In this document: one piece after another, positions 12,074 through 23,575 of the stretch
Layout: each line of letters starts with the position of its first letter
Position numbering within the stretch: the stretch's first letter is position 1
NCBI GenBank assembly: GCA_037013555.1
Contig: JASUAD010000001.1
Location: forward strand, 72,622,535-72,686,534
Reading direction: 5' to 3'
Origin: Sextonia rubra
Taxonomy: Eukaryota > Streptophyta > Magnoliopsida > Laurales > Lauraceae
DNA: 64,000 nucleotides
Translations under genes and position numbers: made by a program
Notes under the pieces: generated by a model
Databases searched by the model: none
What the model saw: only the letters and a program-made list of their open reading frames with translations
What the model was told of the DNA's origin: nothing

Positions 12074-13019
12074 GATCTGAGAATATGCGAAGGGTAGTTC
12101 TGGAAAGAGGTTTATGAAAGAATTGTAAGGGTAGTTAGTCAAAAGATTATAAAGGCATTCAAAGAAATAATGGTAGCTGTTAATGAGAGATACTTTGAAA
12201 GAGGAGAGTTCCAAATTTGCTCACTTGCAGACGTGGAGACATCTTACCGGTGGGAGCAGGTCGTTGCACCCAAGCCCTACCCTTGGCTCTTTTAGTAATT
12301 GCTTTGGATTTTGTGAGCTTCTATGGTGAAAGAGACATTGACAGAAATTAGATTTCTGTGATGTCTTCCAATGAGACTTCATTACGATAATGCGGCAGGA
12401 AATCACATTTCCTCTAATCTGTTATTATTGGACCATACACAGAGGCACAATATCATGTTGTTTTTCCAGAGAGTTTCTTCTAAGGAGATAACAATGCAAT
12501 ATAAAAAACCATCGCTAGATCAGGTTTCTGATTTTTTGGATAAGGAATTAACTGTGGTTGGCTTCATTCAACTCGTGTCCAGCTGGGCATTATTGACATA
12601 CATGAACCAGCTTGAAAAAAAAAAAACTGAAAAGAAATCTTAATACTACCGTTATTTATAGTTGTTCTCATTTTATTTGTTTTTTTTTTTATCAGCTTCC
12701 TTTGTTTTAACTTATGTAGTCATTCAGAGCACTATATATAAGTCTATAAGGGTTGTGTGGGTCGTTTTGCTGACACAACTTATTCTCTCCCTAAACCAAT
12801 GGAAAATTCATTAATTCATTCACATTAATGAAATCTGAGAACTCCTTTAGGCCAAGACTTGTGAAATTACCCCCTGTTTTCTTGGAGGGAATCCAGTCAC
12901 ATTCTGTTTTTCTCCAACACACCAGAACATTTGCCAGTTCTCCCTTTTTCAGTGTTCACTGATTTCTTTGGCTATTTTAAAAAATCTCAGTCTTGAGTGT
13001 TGTTTTCTGTTGCATGAGA
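12074..13019. other. Intronic sequence, nothing recognised
   Basis: AT-rich sequence with poly-A and poly-T runs near 12616 and 12680. The short ORFs have no family resemblance. Confidence 0.4.
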
Positions 13020-13600
13020 ACAGTAAATATTGCTGGAAATTTTCAGATTAAAGAGGAAAAGAACATAAGAGAGAGGATGAAAAGAAGAGAGAATAGCTGA
13101 GAGGGGGAATTGAGAAATCAAGAGATGATTGACTATGTGATCAGCCATCTACTTTTATCATTAGAACTTATTTTACAAAGATAATGTCAAATTCCTTTAC
13201 ATTAAAAATTTACAATCGATCTCTTTTAATCCCAATCCTTAAAAGATAATCTCAATCCCCAATCCATATAAGAGAATCCCAACTCCCAAGTATAGGATAA
13301 CAAGTGTTACAAGTCTCAAGGACCACACACGATGTATGATTCCTTGACACTCCCCTCAACTGGAGGATACAGTTCAGACATGCCCTCCTTGAATAATATG
13401 TTGAGAAGATGGATCGTTCCAATAAATTTTGTGAATGTATTTGCGAATTGTGTATTGGATTTACAAAAGGGAATCATAAATAATCTTGTTACTGCCTTTT
13501 CCAATTAAGGAACAATATGCCTCATATGCATAGTTCTCTCATGAACTGGATTGGAGGCAACATGGATCATCGTCTTAAATGTTGGCTAATTCTGAGTTGA
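13020..13600 (-). pseudogene. Copia 3' remnant: RNase H tail plus part of an LTR
   Basis: On the minus strand, about 13350-13600 reads as the decayed end of a Copia RNase H region (HVASNPVHERT, then NTQFANTFTKFIGTIHLLN). It is followed by a purine tract GTTGAGGGGAG and a TGTCAAGGAATCA that would be the LTR start near 13347. The LTR-like sequence continues leftwards to about 13020 with no clear end and no TSD. The element is 5'-truncated and has frame breaks. Confidence 0.6.
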
Positions 13601-13860
13601 CTAAGACTTGATAGGCATTATGTTGCAGTCTAGCCCCCACAAGCAGTTCCTCTTCAAATTACATTAGGATTATATTATTTTTATTAGTAGATTTCGAATT
13701 GCATTGTTTTTAGAGAAGTTTCTATTAATAGCTTTGGGTTTGCTTAGGCATTAAGTTTGCTTTTACTATATATATGGCACTGTAGAGAAGAGATTCTCAG
13801 ACTTTGATTGATTAATAGATTTGTGAATTTTATCCTAGAGGTGCATCCTCGTGTGTGAAG

Positions 13861-14042
13861 TGTAACGCCCCACTCTACACACATGCATGATATTGTCCGC
13901 TTTGGCCCATGGGCCTCACGGTTTTGTTTCTGGTGGGCTTCAACCCACCAAAAGGCCTCATGCATAGTAAGGGTGCAAGCTCTCTATATAAACCCATTCA
14001 CTTTTCCTCTCTATAGTCGATGTGGGACTCCAGGATGTCACA
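13861..14042 (-). repeat. LTR of the TRIM-like part
   Basis: 182 bp, starting TGTAACGCCCC and ending CAGGATGTCACA on the + strand. It includes TATTGTCCGCTTTGG, shared with the Cassandra LTRs at 45.8 kb, and a TATATAA box near 13985. CACCCCCCTTA follows on the + strand, the complement of a polypurine tract. Confidence 0.8.
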
Positions 14043-14217
14043 ATCCACCCCCCTTAGGGCTGCACGTCCCTGTGCAGTAGCCTGCCAGCTCCTGTAGCCT
14101 GCCAGCCCTTTTGGCCCGCCCACATAAGAACCCGCCCACTTGCACCAGGTCACGGCAGGGGCCCACATTCGAACTAGTTGAGAGTCGGCTTTGATACCAT
14201 TTGTAACGCCCGACCCT

Positions 14218-16542
14218 TCACACATGCATGATATTGTCCGCATAACTTTTCTGTCTACTTTGGGCAGTTTTGAGTCTGTCTCGGATTTTCTTGATGGTGT
14301 CCGTTGAGGATTGAACCCATTCTGGCCCAAGGATTCTTCGATCGCCAACTTCCTCCCAACAGATGGGAGATCGGCAATTCCGTCCATACAATGCTTCGAA
14401 AGGTGCCATTTGAATACTGGAATGATAACTGTTATTATAGGCAAATTCTACCAAGGGTAACTGCTCATCCCAGCTGTCTTTGAAATCTAGGGCACAGGCT
14501 CGCAACATATCTTCAAGAGTCTGATTAGTTCTTTCAGTCTGGCCATCAGTCTGAGGATGATATGCGGTGCTGAACCGCAATTGTGTTCCCATGGCCGTCT
14601 GTAATTTTCTCCAAAAGTTGGATACAAACCTGGAGTCCCTATCCGAGACAATAGACACCGGAATTCCATGCAGTCGAACAATCTCCTTAACATATCTTCG
14701 TGCCAATTCTTCCATCGATGTTCTTCCTTTTAAAGGGATGAAGTGGGCAGACTTGGTCAAGCGGTCCACAATTACCCAAATTACTTCATTGCCCCTGAAA
14801 GTCTTTGGAAAGCCAGAAATGGAGTCCATAGTGATGTGCTCCCATTTCCACTCTGGTACAGGCAATGGTTGCAACAACCCGCCAGGTTTCCGATGATCTG
14901 CCTTAACTTGCTGGCATGTTAAGCATTTTGCCACAAATTCTGCAATGTCCTTTTTCATACCATTCCACCAGAATTGCTTCTTGAGATTCTGGTACATCTT
15001 AGTACTTCCTGGATGAATGGTATATCGGGTATGATGTGCCTCATGCAGTATCTCATCCTTAATTTCCCGATCATTTGGAACACACAACCTATTCTTGTAA
15101 TACAAGGTACCATTAGTAAGTGAAAAATCCGGCTTATCTCCCAATTTGTTGAAGATTTGTACTAGTGTCCCATCATTCTTTTGGCGGTCCTTAATTTGCT
15201 GGATGATTTCTGGTTGAACTTTGAAACTCCCCAATAATATATTGTCACCAATGATCTGAAAATTCACATCCAAGTCTCTGATTTCTGCTAGTAAATTCCA
15301 TTCCGCTGTCAAGTGAGCCAATTGGACTGACTTTCTGCTTAATGCATCGGCCACAACATTTGCCTTTCCGGGATGGTAATTTATAGTGAAATCATAGTCT
15401 TTCAAAAATTCTAACCATCTCCGCTGCCTCAAATTTAACTCCTGTTGGGAAAAGATATATTTTAGGCTTTTATGGTCCGTGTACACCTTGAATTCTTCTC
15501 CATAGAGATAATGTCGCCAAATTTTAAGAGCGAAAACTACAGCAGCCAATTCTAAATCATGAGTGGCATAATTTTGCTCATGTTTCTTCAATTGTCTAGA
15601 TGCGTAAGCAATTACTTTTCCGTGCTGCATAAGTACGCACCCCAGTCCTTTGAATGACGCATCACAAAATATGACAAAACCACCACTGCCTGAAGGTAAG
15701 GCCAAAACCGGTGCCGAAATCAACTTATCCTTCAGTGTCTGGAAACTGGTCTCACATTTGTCGTCCCAATTAAATTGCACATCTTTCCTAGTGAGACGAG
15801 TTAGAGGTCCTGCAAGGGAAGAAAATTTTTGCACAAATCTCCTATAATACCCTGCGAGTCCTAAGAAACTCCGGACCTCTGACACTGTTGTTGGCCGTTT
15901 CCAACTAGTGATAGCTTCCACCTTGGCAGGGTCCACAGACAATCCTTCACCTGAAATGATGTGACCTAGGAAATTCACATGAGTTAGCCAAAAGTCACAT
16001 TTGCTCAACTTAGCATATAGCTGATTGTCTTCTAACAACTTCAATGCAGTGCGCAGATGATCTCCATGCTCCAATTCTGTCTTAGAGTAAATTAGTATAT
16101 CATCGATGAATACAACAACAAACTGGTCCAAATAGGGCTTGAAGATTTGATTCATGAGTGCCATGAATACAGCTGGTGCATTGGTTAGCCCAAATGGCAT
16201 TACCAGAAACTCATAATGTCCATATCGAGTCTGGAAAGCTGTCTTAGGTACATCCTCCTCCCTCACCCTCAACTGATGGTATCCAGTCCGTAGATCAATT
16301 TTTGAAAAGTACCTTGCTCCTTGGAGTTGGTCAAACAGCTCATCGATCCGTGGCAGCGGATACTTATTCTTAATAGTGACTTGGTTGAGTTGTCGATAAT
16401 CTATGCACATACGCAAGGTTCCATCCTTCTTTTTAACAAAAAGAACAGGAGCTCCCCATGGTGAAACACTGGGCCTAATGAATCCTTTGTCTAGTAAGTC
16501 CTGTAGTTGCTCCTTAAGTTCCCGTAGTTCTGTGGGTGCCAT
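14218..16542 (-). CDS. Gypsy pol: reverse transcriptase - RNase H - integrase, open but incomplete
   Basis: The 774-residue uninterrupted frame contains reverse transcriptase (KDGTLRMCIDYRQLN near residue 40; catalytic FIDD at 145-148), RNase H (CDASFKGLG near 290, THDLELAAVVFALK) and integrase (HHCC zinc region HHTRYTIHP...CLTCQQ; DDE core with TMDSISGF, SDRDSRF and DGQTERTNQ). This is the Ty3/Gypsy domain order. Homology extends upstream of the ATG (ISRSPYR, to about 16582), so the ATG is probably internal and not a true start. Gag, protease and the part of pol after SYAD, where a chromodomain would lie, are absent. The frame ends in captured LTR sequence, giving the last few residues. All catalytic residues seen are intact. 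Whether it is expressed is unknown. Confidence 0.9.
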   Translation of the reverse strand: MAPTELRELKEQLQDLLDKGFIRPSVSPWGAPVLFVKKKDGTLRMCIDYRQLNQVTIKNKYPLPRIDELFDQLQGARYFSKIDLRTGYHQLRVREEDVPKTAFQTRYGHYEFLVMPFGLTNAPAVFMALMNQIFKPYLDQFVVVFIDDILIYSKTELEHGDHLRTALKLLEDNQLYAKLSKCDFWLTHVNFLGHIISGEGLSVDPAKVEAITSWKRPTTVSEVRSFLGLAGYYRRFVQKFSSLAGPLTRLTRKDVQFNWDDKCETSFQTLKDKLISAPVLALPSGSGGFVIFCDASFKGLGCVLMQHGKVIAYASRQLKKHEQNYATHDLELAAVVFALKIWRHYLYGEEFKVYTDHKSLKYIFSQQELNLRQRRWLEFLKDYDFTINYHPGKANVVADALSRKSVQLAHLTAEWNLLAEIRDLDVNFQIIGDNILLGSFKVQPEIIQQIKDRQKNDGTLVQIFNKLGDKPDFSLTNGTLYYKNRLCVPNDREIKDEILHEAHHTRYTIHPGSTKMYQNLKKQFWWNGMKKDIAEFVAKCLTCQQVKADHRKPGGLLQPLPVPEWKWEHITMDSISGFPKTFRGNEVIWVIVDRLTKSAHFIPLKGRTSMEELARRYVKEIVRLHGIPVSIVSDRDSRFVSNFWRKLQTAMGTQLRFSTAYHPQTDGQTERTNQTLEDMLRACALDFKDSWDEQLPLVEFAYNNSYHSSIQMAPFEALYGRNCRSPICWEEVGDRRILGPEWVQSSTDTIKKIRDRLKTAQSRQKSYADNIMHV

Positions 16543-16706
16543 TCGATAAGGAGACCTAGAGATTGGAGCTGTTCCCGGTAAGTGGTATCAGAGCAAAGTC
16601 TTGGGCAATCCTTAAAACACTTAGAAACTAGTAGCATACGTGGTGAGGCTCATGGGCCAAAGCGGACAATATCATGCATGTGTGAAGGGTGGGGCGTGAC
16701 ATGAAG

Positions 16707-19509
16707 TCTTCTCAACAATTTGAAGTGCCGTTGGACACGTGCTTAGGCACCCCTACGCAAGCCCTAACCCTAAGGCCTACATCACATCAGATTGAGTTAA
16801 CTCCCGAGTCACTAAGTCCTACCACTTTTCATTAATTTGACAAATTTTTTATTGGGATAACTCTAGGAGGCTCTTAGGGACATTTTCATTGACTCTAGAA
16901 GCATTCAAAGATCCAAGGTTCGGTTCATCTGACTGAATGAAGTTGAAACGTGAGTAACTACTTCAATTTAAGTTCATTATTAGTAACTAAAATATAACAA
17001 ATCTTTCAAGGTTATTGGTCTGGCTGTGCAGTCCCCCTGAAAAAAGCCACATCAATTGGAATATAGTTTTTCTCTAGAAAGAGGACGGTGGGCTGGGAAT
17101 TTCCAGGCTCTCAGAAGTTAGTGATGCAGCTACGGGTAAGCTCATTAGGCAAGCTTTTTCATTCTCTCTGTGGGCTCTATGGTCCAGAAAATGGTACTGC
17201 ACCTCTGGTTCAGTTTGGCACCATTCAAACCCCACTACATGCTCTTACATTTGGTGCGAAATCGGCTTCTCTCCTGCCTTCTTACTTTCATGGCATCAGT
17301 TGTCTTCTCTCCTAAGTCCTAAGTATGCTCAACTAGACTGTATTAGTTGGTTGTCTTCTACTGGGGGATGTTTCTCCTTAGATATATATATATATATGTA
17401 TTTATGGAAACTAGTCTGTGCAAGAAGTTCCAAGAAACCTTGATTCTCTTTTGTTTGGAACAGCTGGTAGCAGCCCAAGTACTTGATTTTTGCCTAGAGA
17501 CTCCTCCATACAGAGGCTCCCATGGTGACATGGGCTCAAAATATTGGCATTTCTCTAGCCCCATGTTGCCCCATTTGTGTAGCAAAAGTGAGACAAATTT
17601 CCATCTTTTTTCTTTTATTAGGAGTACTTCTGCTGTGCTCTTATGGAAATGGCTCCTCAACGCTGCTGGTTTCCCTTCACCATCTTTTTTTGCTGGATCC
17701 ATTTGGCTATCTCTCTTGTTACAGGCTGTGATCAGGTTGCTAGATTGGATATGGGAGCTGCCTCATATCTGTGTGCTTTGCAGTTTGGGTAACTAGAATT
17801 AGATACCTTTCAAAAAAAAAAAACTTTTTTTTCAAAAAAATAATAATAATAACCTTTCAAAAAAAAACCTTAAAAAGGAAAACTAGAAATAGATGCATTT
17901 TTTAATGTAAACCCTTGTTAGGGTAGAAACATTTCAATTCAGGATGATCTCAAGTTGATGTTTCTTGTAAGGCTAAGGAATTTTGGTGGGAATCTTCTTG
18001 TTATGATGGTGGAAACATGGAAAATCCATGAATTGACTAACGACTCTGACACTATATGCATCACACTATAGTGATGCAAACCCTATGGAACGATTGATTG
18101 GGATGAAGGTGCTGAAGCACATAAAACATATCTCAAAGAGACTCAAAGATGAAACTAACCTCAAAAGAAAGTTCAATCCATGAAGGAAAATTTTAATTAA
18201 TCTTCAAAACTCAATTCATGAAGGCAAATTTTAGTTAATCTGAAAAACTACCTCTGGATTGTCATACAATGCTCATAAATAGGAAAACAAAACCTAGAAT
18301 TCAAGATTTCTAATGAAATTACAATTCTAATCTTAATTCCAACTCATTAAAGAGATAACTAATCGGCCACATGCTTGGCTGCATTGGCTTATAGGATTTG
18401 CATCAAATAGTAATATATATGAGCCTTCCAACCAACTAATGATGACGTCCCAGCATCCCAGTTTCTTTCTGTAAATTGAGGACTTGCTTCAAGAGAGGAA
18501 GTGGGAAACCCATTTTGGATCTGGCCACTTTGATGTCGTAAGAACACTTAAGAAGGGCCAAGTTCTTTGATTTTAAAGATGTTTACCAAATATTTCTTTG
18601 CTTTTGCAATGACCAAGTCATTGTCTCCTCTGATATACTATCATTTACATATGCATGTACTATGTTTGAATCCTATTTTGGTTTCTGCAATTCTGAACCA
18701 GCCGAACTAACCTCGATATAATTACTTCTGACTATAGATAAGTTTCTACAACCTGAAAACTTTTCCTTGCTTCCCCTTAGCATGAAATCCAGTGGCAAGG
18801 CCATATAAACTTCCTCTTCACGACTTTTATGAAGCAAGGCTTTTTTTTTTTTTAAATGTTGAATGAACAGGCTGTGTTTTGTTTGCAACAACTGATAGTA
18901 ACACATGGGGAATTCAATTTTGACACATGAGAAATGTTTCCTAGTGGTTTATTTCATCCCATAGCTTTGAGGTGTGGCCTGTATCTCTCAACAGTGCCAT
19001 CATTTTTGTGTTTGATAGTGAACACGCATTTCTAGCCGACCACATATTTCTCATTTGGCTAAAGAGAAAGGTAGACTCCATCATGGTATGAGAGTTACTT
19101 TGGCTGTACAAAGCTTCTTAAACACCAACTTTCATAACTATATATATATATTAAATCAACAGTAAGTCTTTTACAAACATGATAGTACTTCTGTACTTCC
19201 CTTCTACCTTCTTTCTCTTTTTACAGGTTCATTTTTTCCCTAACCTTTTGTTTTCTCTTTCAACTCCTTTTTTCAGTATGCACACTAAAGATAGTTATTT
19301 TTTACAATCAACTTAATTATCCGTACCCACATACTTTGTAACATCCTTCTGCAAAACACAATTTTCCACGGTATTCTTTTGTAACTCAGACCACAGGATC
19401 TGAAATATTCTATGGGCTTCACAAAAACACTTAAAATGTTATCAACTTACAAATAGTTGGACCTAGATTTTGCTGACAGGGATTAAAAGAACTTCTATTA
19501 TTGTTACAG
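16707..19509. other. End of the giant intron, no element recognised
   Basis: This stretch has low-complexity A/T runs (17810-17870), an AT microsatellite near 17381-17397 and a near-duplicate of AATTCATGAAGGCAAATTTTAG around 18176-18236. The ORFs at 17347-17796 and 18673-18906 show no family resemblance. A pyrimidine-rich stretch near 19200-19270 precedes the acceptor at 19509. Confidence 0.4.
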
Positions 19510-19738
19510 GGAAAAGTTGAATTCAATGAATTTATTGCTGTACATGTCGCCGATTGCTGTACTACTTTTGCTGCCAGTGACACTTGTGATGGAGCCCAAT
19601 GTGTTTGATGTTGTTATTTCACTTGGAAGCAACAATAGGTTCATGTGGTTACTTCTTCTTGTGAATTCTGCAATGGCCTATTCAGTCAACTTGTCTAACT
19701 TTTTGGTGACTAAACATACAAGCCCACTGACACTGCAG
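19510..19738 (+). CDS. Nucleotide-sugar transporter, penultimate exon
   Basis: The exon adds 76 residues plus the last base of a shared Gly codon. It begins GEKLNSMNLLLYMSPIAV and contains two hydrophobic membrane segments (LLLYMSPIAVLLLLPVTLVM and FMWLLLLVNSAMAYSVNL). It also has the family signature NFLVTKHTSPLTLQ, the conserved KHTSxLTLQ region of the KV/A/G nucleotide-sugar transporter group. The acceptor is TTGTTACAG and the donor is CAG followed by GTCTGG, ending in phase 0. There are no stops or frameshifts. By family this protein exchanges a nucleotide sugar across the Golgi membrane for cytosolic-side nucleotide; the exact substrate is inference. Confidence 0.92.
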
Positions 19739-21954
19739 GTCTGGTATCTTTCTCCTTTTTTACTTACTGATGTCTAACTTTAGATTTCAGGGAAGCTCTA
19801 GTATATAATTAGATGCTTCTTTTGAAAGGAACCTTTTGAATGCATATCCATGTAGACATGTGATCAAATGCATTAGAGTTTGCTGAGGTCCCTTGTTTAA
19901 GGAACTTATAAGGTCTGAGGACTAGGCAAAACACATAGTGCACCTAGGCAAAACACATTGTGCACTGAGGCACTCATTTTTGCACATGGACCATAATTTT
20001 ATGATCCAGGCTGTTCATCTGAGACTGTCTCATGAAGTTCCATCGACAAATAAATTTTAAGCTTGATCAGTGACTCACAAATAGATAGTTAAAAGTGAGA
20101 ATACACTAAAGACACACTGAAAATGGACATTTTGAGGCTATCCAATCTGGGTTTTTGTGGAATTTCCATACTTGATACTCTCATCCAGAGTATATATTGT
20201 TTATCTGATGAATCTGACTAGTAATTTTGGATGCCCCCAAAATCTAAAAATCTTTCAAATGAGAAGATTGGAGCCATTCAATCTTTGCCTTCCATACAAT
20301 AGATGGTTAAAATAAGAATACATTTATGGCATGAGGAAAAGGCCAAAGCTAAATGACTTTGGGCTGGAAAAACTTTGAGCATACCACATCCATTGTGAGC
20401 CAATTAGTCCAGAATGCCTGCTTCACCAAACTATGAGTTCCCCTTTATAAACATGAGCATATCATATCACTGCAGTCTGCAGAGTGCAGATTCCTGAAAG
20501 ACCCATAATTCCTTTGGAGTGAGTGACATATTATGCAGTTAATTAACAGCAAGCCTTCTGTCCATTTATAATCACTAAATTCTGGTGTTAAGGTGAGCTC
20601 ACGACAGTCTTGAAAAGTTGTTAAAGATCTTTGATATATGCCAGGGTACTAGCATCTCTACGGAACTGCCTAAATCATTCTCATTTAATATTAGGGGCTC
20701 TACATGATTGTTTTGACTATCTGCCCACCTTATTTGGTGCAATTCTTCAGTGTATTTGACTTATGGATGAAGTTTGGGCTGGGAAAAGCCAATGAAAAGG
20801 TCGATTCTATATTCTTTTGGGGCCTATTTGTTTGCATTGGAATAAATAGGAATAGAATACTTATGATTTATGCTATAAGTGGTTAAAAAGAAGACCTAAC
20901 ATGAATTTTCATAAATGAGCATCAAATATCCTTGTATGAAAATAGAATCAAAGGAAAATGGTATCCTACCGAAATAGAATCCCATAACTCTTTTGTTGTC
21001 ATACAATAGTAAAATCTTCCAGCAATAACGTCTTTCATAGAGTTAATAATTCATTTAGTAACAAGCATATTATCAGATTCCCTATCTCCATATTTTGGCT
21101 GATCCATAGATGGTTTCACAATGCAACCATTCTACACACTCAAGAAACCTGGCTCCACTGATAGCCATTCGAGCAGAATAAAACTACTCTTGCACTACTT
21201 TCCATTAAAATGATTTACCATGATGGAAGCATTAGAATTCACATTTACTAGGGATTTTACTTCAATGGAATTACATCCCCTAATTTAGATCCTTGACTAT
21301 TTTTAAACTTGATTGGACTACATCTTTTTTAACAAAAAGAGTCCTTGAATAACCCTTAATAACTTCTCAAATCACCACTATGGATGAACACACAGCCATC
21401 TAATTAAATAAATTTCAGGATGTCTATACATACATCCAACAAGATCAGGTGGTTTTTCTTTTTATAACCCACAACCAATACACTTCAGATACCCATTAAC
21501 AAACTGACCTTTAAGGCTTTAACATTGCTTTAAGAAGACATAGGAACTGCCTTAAACTGCTGCACAGAAGCTACACTCAAACCCAACAGCGTGTCTGTAA
21601 CTGGGTTCTGGCTTCAGCAGTAGGGTGCTGATGTCTGGCCAAACTTGTACCAGAGGAAAATTGGAACCTTGGAAGCAAAGATATTTTAATTCTCAGCTAT
21701 GATGATGTGGCATGGATATGGAAGGGACATGCATTTAACACATAAAAAAGTGAAGTATCTGATAGGAAACAGCATGATATGTTGCCTATTTTGAGCCATA
21801 GATTCTAAGGTGAGAAAAATCAGGCAAATGAGGAAAATTGGAAAGAGAAAAACAGAGGTTTCAAGACGAAATAACTGAAGAGAAAGGAAAATGATTGTCA
21901 TATGCCTTAGGGTTGGGCGTACATTAGAGAATATATATATATAGAGAGAGAGGA

Positions 21955-22555
21955 ATGTTAGTATGCATCCTTCTCTTACCATGCCATGAGGGATACTTAC
22001 ATGGCTTTCCTTATTTGTACTTGAGCATTCCCTTTCTTTCATAAGCTTTTTGCCTTTTGCGCCTTAATATATCCAAATATGAAAGTGTCCCTCACCATAG
22101 GCTGTGGGATGGATGTCTACTAATATTCTCCACACACACATACACACACACACACACACACATATAATAGTATGCATCCTTCCTTCACCATAGGATGAGG
22201 GATACTTATGTAGCTTTCCTTATTTGTACTTGAGCATTCCTTTTTTTCATAAGCTTTTTGTCTTTCGTACATTAATATATCCAAATATGGAAGTGCCCCT
22301 CACCATATGGTGAGAGATGGATGCATACTAATATTTTTCACACACACACACACACAAATATATAATAGTATGCATCTTTCCCTCACCATAGGATGAGGAT
22401 ACTTACATGGCTTTCCTTATTTGTACTTGAGCATTCCTTTTTTTCATAAGCTTTTTGTCTTTCGAATATTAATACATCCAAATATGGAAGTGTCCCTCAC
22501 CATAGGGTGAGAGATGGATGCATACTAATATTCTCCACCCCCACACACACACATA
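21955..22555. repeat. Three tandem MITE-like units with CA-microsatellite spacers
   Basis: Units of about 170 bp start near 21958, 22168 and 22366. Each begins TTAGTATGCATCC or AATAGTATGCATC and ends with the inverse, GGATGCATACTAATATT, with CCTCACCAT/ATGGTGAG also inverted inside. The repeat period is about 200 bp. Between units lie TA-CACACA runs (22129-22161, 22338-22357, 22538-22553). The shared middle contains TTTCCTTATTTGTACTTGAG. This is either a MITE that inserted repeatedly at the same microsatellite or one copy later tandemly duplicated. Confidence 0.7.
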
Positions 22556-23382
22556 TAGAATTTACACACAACCCCTTATCTTTTGGTATTTACAAAATAA
22601 TCCCTGTATTTTCTTAATTACAAATAAGTCCTTTCTAACTCTCAACAATATCTGAGTGTGCAAAGTCAGGGCCATTGGATACTTTGCAATGGGCATATCT
22701 TAGGGCTGATGGTCCTACATTCCATCCTTGATGAAGTGTTCAAAACAAAAGGCCAGAACCACTACTACATGAGTCTATCCTCCCACTTCTCTAGCTGTAC
22801 ACATGAACGTGTCATTGAAATTTGTCCAGTCTGAAGCCTTCAGCTTTACTTGGATTATACATTTACCATAAGTCAAAAACTGGCATCAAGATACAAATTA
22901 GAATTTCTAAACTTAAGAACTCGAAGTTCGAATAACTTGGATTTGGTGCGCATACAGTCTGAATGAGTTTTAAAATTTATAAACCTTGGTTTGCTCTGTA
23001 CTTCAACCCAGGTTCCAGTTAACTATTATCCATTATACTCCGGTCCATTCATCAGTTCTGTACACAAAATTCATACCATGTGTAGCACAGACAAGAGCTA
23101 GCATCCAATTCTGAGCACTAAAGAAGCATGTCATTTACATCATGTGTACATCTGGTTCAATTTCAAAAAAGAGATAAAACACAAATAGCTAAATCCTGAA
23201 ATGAAAAAAGACTTCCTGTTGGAGTTCATTTATCTCCAAAAGTAGTCTACAGCCATTCAAATCCATCAACATTGGAATTGGTAAAGGTTCTAGGGCCTGT
23301 TTGTTTGCATTAGAATACATAGAATTTTATGTCATAAGTGATTAAAAAGAAGAATCTAGCTATTATTACCAGTTGACTAGAG
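22556..23382. other. Intronic sequence with one short DNA-element end
   Basis: Mostly unrecognised AT-rich sequence. GGGCCTGTTTGTTTGCAT near 23289 parallels the copy near 20820. Confidence 0.35.
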
Positions 23383-23562
23383 AATTTGGCTCAATTCAAG
23401 CAAGGAGAATCATTGGGTGATTATTATGCTAGACTTAAGATGGATGTGCTGGGAGTTGGACCTATACAAGCCCTTTCATCCATGTGTGCAGTTGAACAAG
23501 ATCAGGAACCAGAAGGTTACTCTATATGTGAACTTCTAGGAGGAGTTAATCCTAGAGTATGA
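23383..23562 (+). pseudogene. Copia gag fragment
   Basis: About 59 residues, open to the stop at 23560-23562, read NLAQFKQGESLGDYYARLK and later YSICELLGGVNPRV. This is the UBN2-type gag middle region found in plant Copia elements. The flanks are unrelated, so it is a relic. Confidence 0.6.
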
Positions 23563-23575
23563 ATCCGTATGTGTG

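Larger units (their letters stand above)
13861..16701 (-). mobile_element. Chimeric retroelement: TRIM-like LTR element carrying Gypsy pol, with inverted ends
   Basis: 2841 bp flanked by perfect TGAAG duplications (13856-13860 and 16702-16706), so it integrated as one unit. Read on the minus strand from the left end there is a 182-bp LTR (13861-14042), a purine tract, about 150 bp of leader, a primer site TGGTATCAAAGC (14188-14199), and only the last 40 bp of the second LTR (14202-14241). The sequence then passes directly into a Gypsy pol reading the same way (14242-16582). The right end, 16643-16701, is a copy of the LTR end in the opposite orientation, so the termini are a 59-bp inverted repeat with four mismatches. 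A normal LTR element has direct terminal repeats. A + strand primer-site word (TGGTATCAGAGC, 16583-16594) sits just inside the right end. Confidence 0.85.
95..19509 (+). other. Giant intron (19.4 kb) of the transporter gene
   Basis: The intron is bounded by the donor GTAAAT at 95 and the acceptor TTGTTACAG ending at 19509. The flanking exons join in frame (GA-AGG plus GGAAAAG gives Glu-Gly-Glu-Lys). It contains, in order, a 268-bp local duplication, a full-length Copia element, a solo LTR, a LINE tail, a Copia 3' remnant and a chimeric retroelement, each annotated separately. About half of the intron is recognisable TE. The transporter exons themselves have no breaks, so the gene may still be functional despite this load. 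Confidence 0.8.

Noticed and set aside
13861..16701. Reading the two matching ends as ordinary direct LTRs
   Set aside because: The right copy is in the opposite orientation to the left one, so they are inverted, not direct, repeats.
17347..17796. 149-residue ORF in the intron
   Set aside because: It starts before an AT microsatellite, has no domain, and an overlapping opposite-strand ORF is equally long.
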